Source: Kitasatospora sp. A2-31
GTDB taxonomy: Bacteria > Actinomycetota > Actinomycetes > Streptomycetales > Streptomycetaceae
Assembly: GCF_022288725.1 (NCBI RefSeq)
Contig: NZ_JAKNTA010000020.1
Span: forward strand, 24,533-88,532
DNA length: 64,000 nucleotides
Reading direction: 5' to 3'
This document shows, piece after piece, positions 17,385 through 25,694 of this stretch. The translations under genes were made by a program, and so were the position numbers. The notes below the pieces were generated by a model, which did not search any database, was not told the DNA's origin, and saw nothing but the letters and a program-made list of their open reading frames with translations. Numbering within the stretch: the stretch's first letter is position 1; every line of letters begins with the position of its first letter.

Positions 17385-18362
17385 TCAGCAGACGATCCGC
17401 ACCGGAAGCTCGGCCAGCACCTCGCGCAGGCTCGCGGCGAACCGGTCGTACTCGGCGCTGCGGGCCGAGCCCGGGCGGGTGGCGAGCCCGATCCGACGCC
17501 CCGGCGCGGGGGCGGCGAACCGGACGGCCGCCAGCCGGTCGGTGCGGCCCGCCTCGACGTCCAGCGCGGTGGCGGGCAGCAGCGTGACCCCGAGCCCGCC
17601 GGCCACCAGCTGCACCAGGGTGGAGAGGCCGGCCGCCCGGGTGGTGGAGCCGGGGGGGTACCCCCGCCCGGAGGCCTGGGCGGGGTCGGCGCCGACCTCG
17701 CGGCAGATGTCGAGGGCCTGGTCGCGCAGGCAGTGGCCCTCCTCCAGCAGCAGCACGTCCAGGTCGAGCAGCACGTCGCGCGGGGCGTCGATCCGGCCCG
17801 CCAGCGGGTGGCCGGGCGGCGTCACCAGGACGAAGTCCTCGTCGTACAGCGGGATGTCCCGGGTCGGCGCGCTGCCGCCGGCCGGCAGCGCGAGCAGCAG
17901 GACGTCCAGCCGGCCGGCGGCCAGCCCGTCCAGCAGCGACGGCGTCCGCTCCTCGTGGACGTGCAGCTCCAGCTCCGGGTAGCGGTCGCGGACCAGTCGC
18001 AGCACGGTCGGCAGCAGGTACGGCGCCACGGTCGGGATGACCCCGAGGTGCAGCGGGCCGGTGAACGGGCGGCGGGCCGCCTCGACCTCCTCGGTCAGCG
18101 CCTGCAGCGCCGCGAGCACCCGGTGCGCGTGCTCGACCACCCGCTCCCCCAGGGGAGTCACGATCACCTTCCGCGTCGTACGCTCGATCAGCTGGGCGCC
18201 GAGCGCCTCCTCCAAGGCGGCGACCGCGCCCGACAGCGCCGGCTGGCTGGTTCCGGTCGCGGCCGCGGCCTCCCGGAAGTGCCGGTGCTCGGCGACCGCG
18301 GCGAAGGCCCGCAGCTGGGCGACGGTCGGCGTCCGGGGGCCGCGGGATGTGGCACTCGCCAC
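17385..18362 (-). CDS. oxyR: Hydrogen-peroxide-sensing LysR-type regulator OxyR
   Basis: The 325-residue protein has the LysR winged helix at about 15-75 (LRAFAAVAEHRHFREAAAA, then TSQPALSGAVAALEEALG). The effector domain contains EEGHCLRDQALDIC with cysteines at 211 and 220, spaced nine residues apart as are Cys199 and Cys208 of E. coli OxyR, which form the peroxide-induced disulfide. It is divergent from ahpC-ahpD, the classical streptomycete arrangement in which OxyR activates alkyl hydroperoxide reductase and itself. The 191-bp intergenic region holds an inverted GATAGCT / AGCTATT pair. Confidence 0.95.
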   Translation of the reverse strand: MASATSRGPRTPTVAQLRAFAAVAEHRHFREAAAATGTSQPALSGAVAALEEALGAQLIERTTRKVIVTPLGERVVEHAHRVLAALQALTEEVEAARRPFTGPLHLGVIPTVAPYLLPTVLRLVRDRYPELELHVHEERTPSLLDGLAAGRLDVLLLALPAGGSAPTRDIPLYDEDFVLVTPPGHPLAGRIDAPRDVLLDLDVLLLEEGHCLRDQALDICREVGADPAQASGRGYPPGSTTRAAGLSTLVQLVAGGLGVTLLPATALDVEAGRTDRLAAVRFAAPAPGRRIGLATRPGSARSAEYDRFAASLREVLAELPVRIVC

Positions 18363-18419
18363 AGCGCCGTCGGGTTTGCGGGCGCCCGCCTTGCGCCCCT
18401 TGGGGCTGGCCTGGGAAGT

Positions 18420-18485
18420 CGGGGTATTGATAGCTCTCTCCGATCAGACACATCGAGTGTAGCTATTTCCCTGATCAGTCCACGA
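18420..18485. promoter_or_regulatory. oxyR-ahpC divergent control region, candidate OxyR site
   Basis: An AT-richer patch contains GATAGCT about 25 bp before AGCTATT and two nearby CGATCAG / TGATCAG words. OxyR tetramers bind extended, weakly conserved inverted repeats with ATAG-like half sites, so this fits. It is inferred from location and motif only. Confidence 0.5.
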
Positions 18486-18553
18486 TGTGGAATCGTGGAG
18501 ACCGTTCCGCAATCCGGACAAACTCCCCTCATCTCACTTCAGGAGAAGCGAAC

Positions 18554-19105
18554 GTGCTCACGATCGGTGACAAGTTCCCCGAGTTCGAACTCAACGCCTG
18601 CGTCGACCTGGACGCCGCGAACGCCTTCGCCGAGATCAACCACAAGTCCTACGAGGGCAAGTGGAAGATCGTCTTCTTCTGGCCGATGGACTTCACCTTC
18701 GTCTGCCCGACCGAGATCGCCGCGTTCGGCAAGCTGAACGAGGAGTTCGCCGACCGCGACGCCCAGATCCTCGGCGTCTCCGGCGACTCGGAGTTCGTGC
18801 ACCACGCCTGGCGCAAGGACCACAAGGACCTGCGCGACCTGCCGTTCCCGATGCTGGCCGACGTCAAGCACGACCTGATGCGCGCCTGTGGCGTCGAGGC
18901 CGCCGACGGCACCGCCCAGCGCGCGGTGTTCATCGTCGACCCGAACAACGAGATCCAGTTCGTCATGGTGACCGCCGGCTCCGTCGGCCGTAACCCCAAG
19001 GAGGTCCTGCGCGTGCTGGACGCCCTGCAGACCGACGAGCTGTGCCCGTGCAACTGGAACAAGGGCGACGACACGCTCGACGCCCAGGCCCTGCTGGCGG
19101 GCTGA
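18554..19105 (+). CDS. ahpC: Alkyl hydroperoxide reductase, peroxiredoxin subunit
   Basis: The 183-residue 2-Cys peroxiredoxin reduces hydrogen peroxide, organic peroxides and peroxynitrite. The peroxidatic cysteine is at about residue 51 in PMDFTFVCPTEI, and the resolving cysteines are in LCPCNWNKGDDT near 164-166, as in the AhpC/AhpD subclass of actinobacteria. GTG 18554 follows AGGAGAAGCGAAC. The gene is five bases from ahpD, so they are co-transcribed, and OxyR is encoded divergently upstream. Confidence 0.96.
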   Translation: MLTIGDKFPEFELNACVDLDAANAFAEINHKSYEGKWKIVFFWPMDFTFVCPTEIAAFGKLNEEFADRDAQILGVSGDSEFVHHAWRKDHKDLRDLPFPMLADVKHDLMRACGVEAADGTAQRAVFIVDPNNEIQFVMVTAGSVGRNPKEVLRVLDALQTDELCPCNWNKGDDTLDAQALLAG

Positions 19106-19110
19106 CCACC

Positions 19111-19653
19111 ATGGCCCTCGACGACCTGAAGTCCGCCCTGCCGGACTACGCCAAGGACCTCAAGCTCAACCTGAGCGCGGTCATCGGCAACTCCGACCTC
19201 CCCGCCCAGCAGCTCTGGGGCACCGTGCTCTCCTGCGCGATGGCCACCCGTAGCGCCGAGGTGCTGCGCCGGCTGGAGCCCGAGGCCAAGGCCAACCTCT
19301 CCCCGGAGGCGTACAACGCCGCCAAGGGCGCGGCCGCGATCATGGGGATGAACAACGTCTACTACCGGACCACGCACCTGCTCTCCGACAAGGAGTACAG
19401 CAGCATGCGGGCCGGTCTGCGGATGAACATCATCGGCACCCCGGGCGTCGAGAAGGCCGACTTCGAGCTCTGGTGCTTCGCGGTCTCCGCCATCAACGGC
19501 TGCGGCCAGTGCCTCGACTCCCATGAGGGCGTGCTCCGCAAGGCGGGCGTCGAGCGCGAGGTCATCCAGGCCTCGGTGAAGATCGCCGCGGTCCTCCAGG
19601 CCGTGGCCGGCGTCCTCGACGCCGAGGCCGCCCTGGCCACCGTCGACGCCTGA
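19111..19653 (+). CDS. ahpD: Alkylhydroperoxidase AhpD
   Basis: The 180-residue AhpD has the active-site motif NGCGQCLDSHEG with Cys131 and Cys134 and His138. Glu119 further upstream completes the proton relay known from the M. tuberculosis enzyme (Glu118, Cys130, His132, Cys133, His137). AhpD passes electrons from the lipoamide system to AhpC. Length and position match the canonical operon, which ends at the hairpin 19678-19707. Confidence 0.96.
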   Translation: MALDDLKSALPDYAKDLKLNLSAVIGNSDLPAQQLWGTVLSCAMATRSAEVLRRLEPEAKANLSPEAYNAAKGAAAIMGMNNVYYRTTHLLSDKEYSSMRAGLRMNIIGTPGVEKADFELWCFAVSAINGCGQCLDSHEGVLRKAGVEREVIQASVKIAAVLQAVAGVLDAEAALATVDA

Positions 19654-19677
19654 CGCGCCCGGACGCACGACAGACAC

Positions 19678-19707
19678 GAAGGCCCGCCGGACACCCGGCG
19701 GGCCTTC
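19678..19707. terminator. Perfect 13-bp hairpin after ahpD
   Basis: GAAGGCCCGCCGG at 19678-19690 pairs with 19695-19707 around ACAC, 24 bp after the ahpD stop and before the convergent permease gene. Confidence 0.88.
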
Positions 19708-19750
19708 GCGCGTCGGCGCGCCCGGGCGTCGGCACGCCCGGCGGGCGCGC

Positions 19751-21250
19751 TCAGTCCACCGCGGGCCGGACCGCGGCGGGCAGGTCGGGAGCGGACGCAG
19801 CCGCGGCGGCGGCCGCGGCCGGCCGGTCCGCCGGGGCGGGGTGGGCGTGGCTGCGGGTGGCGGCGGCCTCGCGGGCCGCCTCCAGGGCGGTGAAGACGGC
19901 CTGGCCGGCCTCGTTGCGACGGCGGAGGTGGGTGACCACGGTGTTGGTGACCGCGATCAGCGGGACGGAGACGACGGCGCCGCCGATGCCCCCGATGATC
20001 GACCCGGCCGCCACCCCGAGGACCACGCCGAGCGGGTGGACGCGCACCGCCCGACCGAGGATCAGCGGCTGGAGCACGTGGCCCTCGATCTGCTGCACGG
20101 CGACCAGCACCACGAGCACCATCAGCGCGGTGAACGGCGTCGTGGTGACCAGCGCGATCAGCACCGCGACGGTCCCGGTGACGAGCGCACCGACCAGCGG
20201 GACGAAGGCCCCGAGGAAGATGATCACCGCGAGCGGCAACGCCATCGGCACCCCGAGCAGCTGGATCCCGACGCCGATGCAGACCGCGTCGATGAACGCC
20301 ACGCAGACGGTGCCGCGGACGTAGGCGGTGAGCGTGGCCCACGCCTTCGGGCCGGCGCCGGCCATCGCGTACCGGGAGTGCCGGGGCAGGCCGCGCAGCG
20401 CCCAGTTCCAGATCCGCTCGCCGTCGTAGAGCAGGAAGAAGGTGGTGAAGAAGGCGAGCAGGACGGCGGTCAGCACCTCGACGGCGATCTGCGCGCCGGT
20501 GAGACCGGCCGAGGTGAGCTGCTCGGTGTTGGTGCTGATCGCCTTGGTGATCTGGTTGGCGAAGTCGGTGATCTGCTGCTGGGTCAGGTGCAGCGGGCCG
20601 GTGATCAGCCAGTCCCGCAGGGTGGCGACACCGTCCTGGACCTTGGTGGTGACCGTGTTCAGGTTGGTGGTCACCTGCCAGACCACGAACCAGCCGACCA
20701 GCCCGATCCCGGCCAGGCCGCTCATGAACACCCCGCCCGCAGCCAGCGAGCGCGGCACGCCGTGCCGGCGCAGCCAGGAGACGGTCGGCTCCAGGAGCGC
20801 CGAGATCAGCAGCGAGGCGAGGACCGCGAAGGCCACCAGCCGCAGCATGTCGACGATGTAGAAGACGACGTAGAGCGCGGCGCCGAGCAGCAGCAGCCGC
20901 CAGGTGGACTCGGCGGCCACCCGCAGCCCCCAGGGCACGGCCTCGGCCGGGGTGGCGGGCCGGCCGGGGTGGTACTCCCGGCCGAACGCGGCATGGCTCG
21001 CGGGCGCCGGGGCCGGCGCCGGGGCGACGGCGCGGGCCGCCTCCTCACGCGGCCCCGGCAGCGGCGCGGAGACGGGTGCCACCGGCAGCGGAGCCGGCAC
21101 CGCCGCGGGCGGCGGCTCCACCGCGAGCGGGGGCTCGTAGGCCTCGGCCGCGATCGCGGCGCGCCGGCGCCGCTCGATCACCGCGGCCGCGCTCGCCACC
21201 ACGGCCGCCCCCTTGGCCACGGTCTTGAAGGCCTTCCCGCCCCACGCCAT
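19751..21250 (-). CDS. AI-2E family (UPF0118) permease
   Basis: From ATG 21250 the protein has 499 residues. An Ala/Pro-rich N-terminal extension of about 115 residues precedes the permease domain, which starts near ESTWRLLLLGAALYVVFYIVDML. Typical family segments are PTVSWLRRHGVPRSLAAG, FLLYDGERIWNWAL and the C-terminal pore region EGHVLQPLILGRAVRVHPL. About eight membrane spans are visible. The family includes Na+/H+ antiporters and the debated AI-2 exporter TqsA; the substrate here is unknown. Open frame continues upstream to 21595, but that part lacks coding character. Confidence 0.85.
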   Translation of the reverse strand: MAWGGKAFKTVAKGAAVVASAAAVIERRRRAAIAAEAYEPPLAVEPPPAAVPAPLPVAPVSAPLPGPREEAARAVAPAPAPAPASHAAFGREYHPGRPATPAEAVPWGLRVAAESTWRLLLLGAALYVVFYIVDMLRLVAFAVLASLLISALLEPTVSWLRRHGVPRSLAAGGVFMSGLAGIGLVGWFVVWQVTTNLNTVTTKVQDGVATLRDWLITGPLHLTQQQITDFANQITKAISTNTEQLTSAGLTGAQIAVEVLTAVLLAFFTTFFLLYDGERIWNWALRGLPRHSRYAMAGAGPKAWATLTAYVRGTVCVAFIDAVCIGVGIQLLGVPMALPLAVIIFLGAFVPLVGALVTGTVAVLIALVTTTPFTALMVLVVLVAVQQIEGHVLQPLILGRAVRVHPLGVVLGVAAGSIIGGIGGAVVSVPLIAVTNTVVTHLRRRNEAGQAVFTALEAAREAAATRSHAHPAPADRPAAAAAAAASAPDLPAAVRPAVD

Positions 21251-21704
21251 CCTCGCTACCACCGCTCCCCGCTGGGCCCGCCGGGCCGGCGGGTACGCCG
21301 TGGGTCGCGCCACGGCCGTCAGGGATGAAACTACCCGCCCGGGGCACGGCGGGTCCGGCGGGCGGGTGGGTTGGCCGCGCCCCGGCCGGTGCGAGCGGCC
21401 CCGAGCCGTGCCCGGCGGCCGGGGAGCAACCGGGGCAAAACCACCCGGACCAGGGGGTTTCAGGCGCGTGACAACGGGGAGGAGTCGGACGAGAACACAG
21501 GCCAACTGTCGGCGGACCGGCCGGTGCAGGAAGCAACCAGGACCCCTTCCCGCGCCCCGCGTCCGCACCCAGGACCGCACCGCCCGTGGGCGCACTGGTC
21601 AGCGCAGCCCGGGCGGCGCGGCCCGCCCCTACGGGTACGCCGCAGCCCCCGACCCCGCTCAGGGCGGTCGGGGGCTGCGGCGGAAGTCCCTGGGACCGGT
21701 CTTC
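21251..21704. other. Gene-free stretch between two leftward genes
   Basis: Apart from the hairpin at 21640-21680, these 454 bp contain no supported gene. The permease promoter should lie in 21251-21400, but no clear box is visible in this GC-rich sequence. Confidence 0.5.
21640..21680 (-). terminator. Perfect 15-bp hairpin after the transglycosylase-like gene
   Basis: CCGCAGCCCCCGACC at 21640-21654 pairs exactly with 21666-21680 around an 11-nt loop, 24 bp beyond the stop of the leftward gene. Confidence 0.88.
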
Positions 21705-22427
21705 CTAGTACCAGTGGTGGGACTGCCAGAACGACCAGGCGCCACAGGGGCTGCCGTAGCGGCTGTTCATGTAGTTCAGGCCCCACTTGATCTGGGTGGC
21801 CGGGTTGGTGCGCCAGTCGGCGCCCGCCGAGGCCATCTTGGAGCCGGGGAGCGCCTGCACGAGACCGTAGGCGCCGGAGCTCTTGTTGGTGGCGGTGTAG
21901 TCCCAGCCGCTCTCGCGCTTCACGATCTGGCTGAAGCACTGGAACTGCGCGTCGTCGCCGACGATCTGCTGGGCGATCTCCTGGACCGAGCCGGGGCTGA
22001 CCGACACCGGCGGGGCCGAGGTGTCGGTGGCGGCCATCGCCGAACGGGCCTTGGAGCGGTTGGCGGCGGCCTCGTCGGCCTTGCGCTTCTCCTCGGCCGC
22101 CTTGGCGGCCTTCTCCGCGTCGGCCTTGGCCTGCGCGTCGGCGGCGGCCTTCTGGCGCGCGGCCTCCTCGGCGGCCTTCTGCTCGGCCGCGGCCTTGGCG
22201 GCCGCCTCGGCGGCGGCCTGCTGGGCGGAGGCCTGCGTGCCGATGTTGTCGCTGATGGTCTGCGCCTGGGCGCCAGAGGGGACTTCGGCAAGCAGGGTCG
22301 CGCCGGCGACGTCGACCGTCTGCGTGGTCTTGCCCTCGCTGCCCGAGGCCATGCCCACGACGGCACCGACGGCGGTGACGGCGGTGGCGGAGGCCACAGC
22401 AACTCCCCGGACCGAGATCCGAGTCAC
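21705..22427 (-). CDS. Secreted transglycosylase-like (lysozyme-fold) protein with coiled coil
   Basis: From GTG 22427, preceded by GGAAGGAATCC, the protein has 240 residues. A signal peptide (RISVRGVAVASATAVTAV...) precedes a long Ala/Lys/Glu-rich coiled coil at about 65-145. The C-terminal ~80-residue catalytic-like domain contains KRESGWDYTATNKSSGAYG, LVQALPGSKM and IKWGLNYMNSRYGSPCGAW. This fits the soluble lytic transglycosylase / Rpf-like group that cuts peptidoglycan glycan strands during growth or germination; the ES of RESGW holds the putative catalytic Glu. No LysM domain is seen. Frame continues to 22511 without a better start. Confidence 0.85.
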   Translation of the reverse strand: MTRISVRGVAVASATAVTAVGAVVGMASGSEGKTTQTVDVAGATLLAEVPSGAQAQTISDNIGTQASAQQAAAEAAAKAAAEQKAAEEAARQKAAADAQAKADAEKAAKAAEEKRKADEAAANRSKARSAMAATDTSAPPVSVSPGSVQEIAQQIVGDDAQFQCFSQIVKRESGWDYTATNKSSGAYGLVQALPGSKMASAGADWRTNPATQIKWGLNYMNSRYGSPCGAWSFWQSHHWY

Positions 22428-22800
22428 ATGGATTCCTTCCAGCATCGCCCACGCGTGACCGTGCGGACGCAACATGCCCCTTGGCGCTGCCCTCCGTACG
22501 GTGCTGGTCACGGGAGGTACTGACCCGGCGTCCGGCCGCGGTGGGCGACCGAGCGTTGAGATCGGGCGGCGTACGACTCATCGGTGTTCAATTGTGCGTC
22601 CACCCACCGGAGTTGGCGGACCGTCCGGACCGGGCCACCGGTTGCCCGGGGCCCTGTCATGCCGTACGCGGGGCCTGACAGAACCCTCACCATGCCGCAC
22701 CGGGCACTGTCGACGCAATTCCCCGTTGCGTGGCGGATGTCACATTCACCGCACCGGGGTTCTCCGGACAGAAAGCACTCGATGTGATGAAACGGGCGGA
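22428..22800. other. Long upstream region of the secreted transglycosylase-like gene
   Basis: This gene-free stretch probably holds the leftward promoter and a long leader. In Actinobacteria, genes of this type are sometimes preceded by c-di-AMP (ydaO) riboswitches. I compared the minus strand with the conserved blocks I remember and did not find them. No other element is supported. Confidence 0.4.
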
Positions 22801-22824
22801 GGCCCGCTCCGTCAGGAGCGGGCC
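22801..22824 (-). terminator. Perfect 10-bp hairpin after phoH
   Basis: GGCCCGCTCC at 22801-22810 pairs with 22815-22824 around GTCA, 50 bp beyond the phoH stop. Confidence 0.85.
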
Positions 22825-22873
22825 CCACGCCCGTAATTGACCTTATTGTCCGACTATGCCCGGAACGCTCCGG

Positions 22874-24208
22874 TCACGGGTGGATGTCCTCCAGCATCTC
22901 GGTGACCAGCGCCGCGATCGGCGAACGCTCGGAGCGGGTGAGCGTGATGTGCGCGAAGAGCGGATGCCCCTTCAGCTTCTCCACCACCGCCACCACGCCG
23001 TCGTACCGGCCGACCCGGAGGTTGTCCCGCTGCGCCACGTCGTGGGTGAGCACCACCCGGGAGCCCTGACCGATCCGGGACAGCACCGTCAGCAGGACGT
23101 TCCGCTCCAGCGACTGCGCCTCGTCCACGATCACGAAGGCGTCGTGCAGGGAGCGCCCGCGGATGTGGGTCAGCGGCAGGACCTCCAGCATTCCCCGGGA
23201 GATGACCTCCTCGATCACGTCCGGGGTGGTGACGGCGGAGAGGGTGTCGAAGACCGCCTGCGCCCAGGGGCTCATCTTCTCCGTCTCGGAGCCCGGCAGA
23301 TAGCCGAGCTCCTGGCCGCCGACCGCGTACAGCGGCCGGAAGACCATCACCTTGCGGTGCTGCCGCCGCTCCAGCACGGCCTCCAGACCTGCGCACAGGG
23401 CCAGCGCGGACTTCCCGGTGCCGGCCCGGCCGCCCATCGAGACGATGCCGACCTCCGGGTCGAGCAGCAGGTCCAGCGCGACCCGCTGCTCGGCACTGCG
23501 CCCGCGGAGCCCGAAGGCCTCGCGCTCCCCGCGCACCAGGCGGACCCGGCCGTCGCCGGTGACCCGGCCGAGTGCCCGGCCGCGCTCGGAGCTGAGCACC
23601 AGTCCGGTGTGGACGGGCAGCTCGGCAGCCCCCTCGACCGCCACCGTGGCGTCGTGGCCGGCCGCGAACAGCGCGTCCACGTCGTCCGCCGGGACGTGCA
23701 GTTCGGCCATGCCCGTCCAGCCCGAGGTGACCGCCAGCTCGGCCCGGTACTCCTCGGCGAGGAGCCCGACCGAGCTCGCCTTGATCCGCAGGGGGAGGTC
23801 CTTGGAGACGACGGTGACGTCGTACCCCTCGGCCTGCAGGTTCCGGGCGACCGCCAGGATCCGGGTGTCCGCCTCGCCGCCGCCGGCCCGGTAGCCGACC
23901 GGCAGTATCGACAGGTCCGAGTGGTTGAGCTCGACCCGGATCGTCCCGCCGAGCTCGCCGACGGGGATCGGCTCGTCGAGCCGGCCGAAGCGGATGCGGT
24001 AGTCGTCGAGGAGTCGCAGCGCCTGGCGGGCGAAGTAGCCCAGCTCCGGATGGTGCCGCTTGGCCTCCAGCTCGGTGACGACCACCACCGGAAGGACGAC
24101 CTCGTGCTCCTCGAAGCGGGTCATGGCGAGGGGGTCCGCCAGGAGCACGCTGGTGTCGAGAACGTACGTGCGCCGGTCTGGTGTCCGGCGGCTCTTGGAA
24201 CTGACCAC
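22874..24208 (-). CDS. PIN-PhoH protein (PhoH2-type)
   Basis: The 444-residue protein fuses an N-terminal PIN ribonuclease-like domain (about 10-145; acidic residues in TYVLDTSVLLADP, VVVTELEAKR and GGGEADTRILAVARN) to a PhoH ATPase domain. The ATPase has Walker A GRAGTGKSALALCAG at about 250-264 and Walker B DAFVIVDEAQSLE near 362. PhoH2 proteins act as ATP-dependent RNA helicase/RNases in mycobacteria (family knowledge). No upstream antitoxin-like partner (PhoAT) is visible, as is usual in streptomycetes. A terminator follows at 22801-22824. Confidence 0.92.
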   Translation of the reverse strand: MVSSKSRRTPDRRTYVLDTSVLLADPLAMTRFEEHEVVLPVVVVTELEAKRHHPELGYFARQALRLLDDYRIRFGRLDEPIPVGELGGTIRVELNHSDLSILPVGYRAGGGEADTRILAVARNLQAEGYDVTVVSKDLPLRIKASSVGLLAEEYRAELAVTSGWTGMAELHVPADDVDALFAAGHDATVAVEGAAELPVHTGLVLSSERGRALGRVTGDGRVRLVRGEREAFGLRGRSAEQRVALDLLLDPEVGIVSMGGRAGTGKSALALCAGLEAVLERRQHRKVMVFRPLYAVGGQELGYLPGSETEKMSPWAQAVFDTLSAVTTPDVIEEVISRGMLEVLPLTHIRGRSLHDAFVIVDEAQSLERNVLLTVLSRIGQGSRVVLTHDVAQRDNLRVGRYDGVVAVVEKLKGHPLFAHITLTRSERSPIAALVTEMLEDIHP

Positions 24209-24492
24209 TAGGCCTCCAGAGCGGATGACCCTGCGTCATCCGCGGCAAGCCGGCCCCCGCTGCCCCGGTGGCCTCGGGGCCGGTCTGACCGGAGTATTCC
24301 CAGGCGAGGGGCGGTGCATTCGCGTCCCCGGCGAACTGACGGATCATTGCCGGTGAACGTTTGGCCTCACGCCCCGCCCGGGTACTCCAGCCCTACTGGA
24401 CGCAGATCGGCCCGCGGGCGCAGTGCGCCGCGGGGCCGGTGGGGCGGGAGGGGTCTCCCGGAGGGGGGTCTCCCGGTGGGGCGGAAGGAGCC

Positions 24493-25287
24493 TCAGAGAC
24501 CCATCCGCCGGTTCCGCTGCTCGTACGCGCGCAGGGCGCGCAGGAAGTCGACCTTCCGGAAGGCCGGCCAGTACGCCTCGCAGAAGTAGAACTCGCTGTG
24601 CGCGCTCTGCCAGAGCAGGAAGCCCGAGAGCCGCTGCTCGCCCGAGGTGCGGATGACCAGGTCCGGATCGGGCTGGCCCTTGGTGTAGAGGTGCTCGGCG
24701 ATGTGCTCGACGTCGAGGATCTCGGCCAGCTCCTCGATCGAGGTGCCGCGCCCGGCGTGCTCCTGGAGCAACGAGCGGACGGCGTCCGCGATCTCGTGCC
24801 GGCCGCCGTAGCCGACGGCGACGTTGACCGTGATCCCGTCGATCCCCGCGGTCTCCTCGGCGGCCCGCTTGAGCACGTCGGCGGTGTGCTGCGGCAGCAG
24901 GTCCAGCGCGCCGACCGGGTTGACCCGCCACCGGCGGGCGGCGGCCAGGCCGGTGACGGCGTCCTCGATGATCCCGAGCAACGGGACCAGCTCGTCCGCG
25001 GGCCGGGAGAGGTTGTCGGTGGAGAGCATCCACAGGGTGACGACCTTGACGTGCGTCTCGTCGCACCAGCCGAGGAACTCGCTGATCTTGTCGGCTCCGC
25101 GCTGGTGGCCGTAGGCGGTGGAGCCGCCGGTGGCCTTCGCCCAGCGGCGGTTCCCGTCGAGGATCACGCCGATGTGGTGCGGGGTGCGGGCGAGGTGCAC
25201 CTCGACCCGGCGACCGTAGAGGCCGTACATACCGTCCAGCAGGGTGCGCAGCCCCGGCGTGCGTTCGACGACATCGCGCAGACCCAT
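24493..25287 (-). CDS. uppS: Cis-prenyl (isoprenyl) diphosphate synthase
   Basis: The 264-residue protein belongs to the UppS/Rv1086 family. The catalytic aspartate lies in HIGVILDGNRRWAK at about residues 38-51. The allylic substrate sites follow in YGHQRGADKISEFL and TLWMLSTDNLSRP, and the C-terminal signature PDLVIRTSGEQRLSGFLLWQ is intact, with the acidic metal site in HSEFYFCEAYWP. It condenses isopentenyl diphosphate onto an allylic primer in cis. Actinomycetes carry both a short-chain and an undecaprenyl/decaprenyl enzyme, and chain length cannot be decided here. The product feeds carrier lipids for peptidoglycan and glycans. Confidence 0.92.
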   Translation of the reverse strand: MGLRDVVERTPGLRTLLDGMYGLYGRRVEVHLARTPHHIGVILDGNRRWAKATGGSTAYGHQRGADKISEFLGWCDETHVKVVTLWMLSTDNLSRPADELVPLLGIIEDAVTGLAAARRWRVNPVGALDLLPQHTADVLKRAAEETAGIDGITVNVAVGYGGRHEIADAVRSLLQEHAGRGTSIEELAEILDVEHIAEHLYTKGQPDPDLVIRTSGEQRLSGFLLWQSAHSEFYFCEAYWPAFRKVDFLRALRAYEQRNRRMGL

Positions 25288-25694
25288 GGTTTTCGGCCCC
25301 TCCGTAACTCTTCACCGGGGTGCGTCACAACCCCGGGCGCAGCCTACTCCCGCCCGGACGAGCTGGGTAAAGCCGCAGGTAGCGGTCAGGTCACGGTCCT
25401 GTGCGGACTCTGTCGCGACCGGTGCGGCAGCCGTGGCCGGAAGACGTCCGTCGGGCGGCCGCCCCTCTCCACGGGGGAGACGGCTACGGAACGGTATCCG
25501 GTTCCTTAAGGAATCCGTAAGCCGACCGTTCCGTCCTTGACGGCCGGCAATGGTCTAGTCCAGCTTTTGACCGAGGCGGAAGAGCACCCGGACTCCCGCC
25601 CGCCAAGGCACCACTGCGGATGCATGCCCTCCCCCACACGCGGCCGCCGCGCCCCCCACCGCGGCGGCCGCTCCTTCCCCAGGAGCCCACCTCC
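25288..25694. promoter_or_regulatory. Upstream region of uppS and the chitinase gene
   Basis: The 407-bp divergent region contains no gene. The right half carries the chitinase promoter with a TTGACG box and the DasR-like element described separately. The left half should contain the uppS promoter; CGGAGGGGCC just before the uppS ATG is its ribosome binding site. Nothing else stands out. Confidence 0.6.
25537..25562 (+). promoter_or_regulatory. Chitinase promoter with DasR-type dre element
   Basis: TTGACG at 25537-25542 resembles a -35. TGGTCTAGTCCA at 25551-25562 matches the core of the streptomycete DasR site (TGGTCTAGACCA) at 11 of 12 positions, and the wider 16-mer matches at 13 of 16. 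DasR is the GlcNAc-6-P-responsive GntR repressor of chitin use, and such elements are known in chitinase promoters. The agreement between motif and downstream gene makes this a strong call. Confidence 0.8.

Noticed and set aside
22428..22700. c-di-AMP (ydaO) riboswitch upstream of the secreted transglycosylase-like gene
   Set aside because: Such riboswitches are known for this gene type in Actinobacteria, but the conserved blocks I remember are not visible on the minus strand. A covariance-model search would settle it.
24440..24480. Repeated GGGTCTCCCGG words after uppS as a terminator
   Set aside because: A short duplicated word with poor pairing; probably low-complexity sequence.
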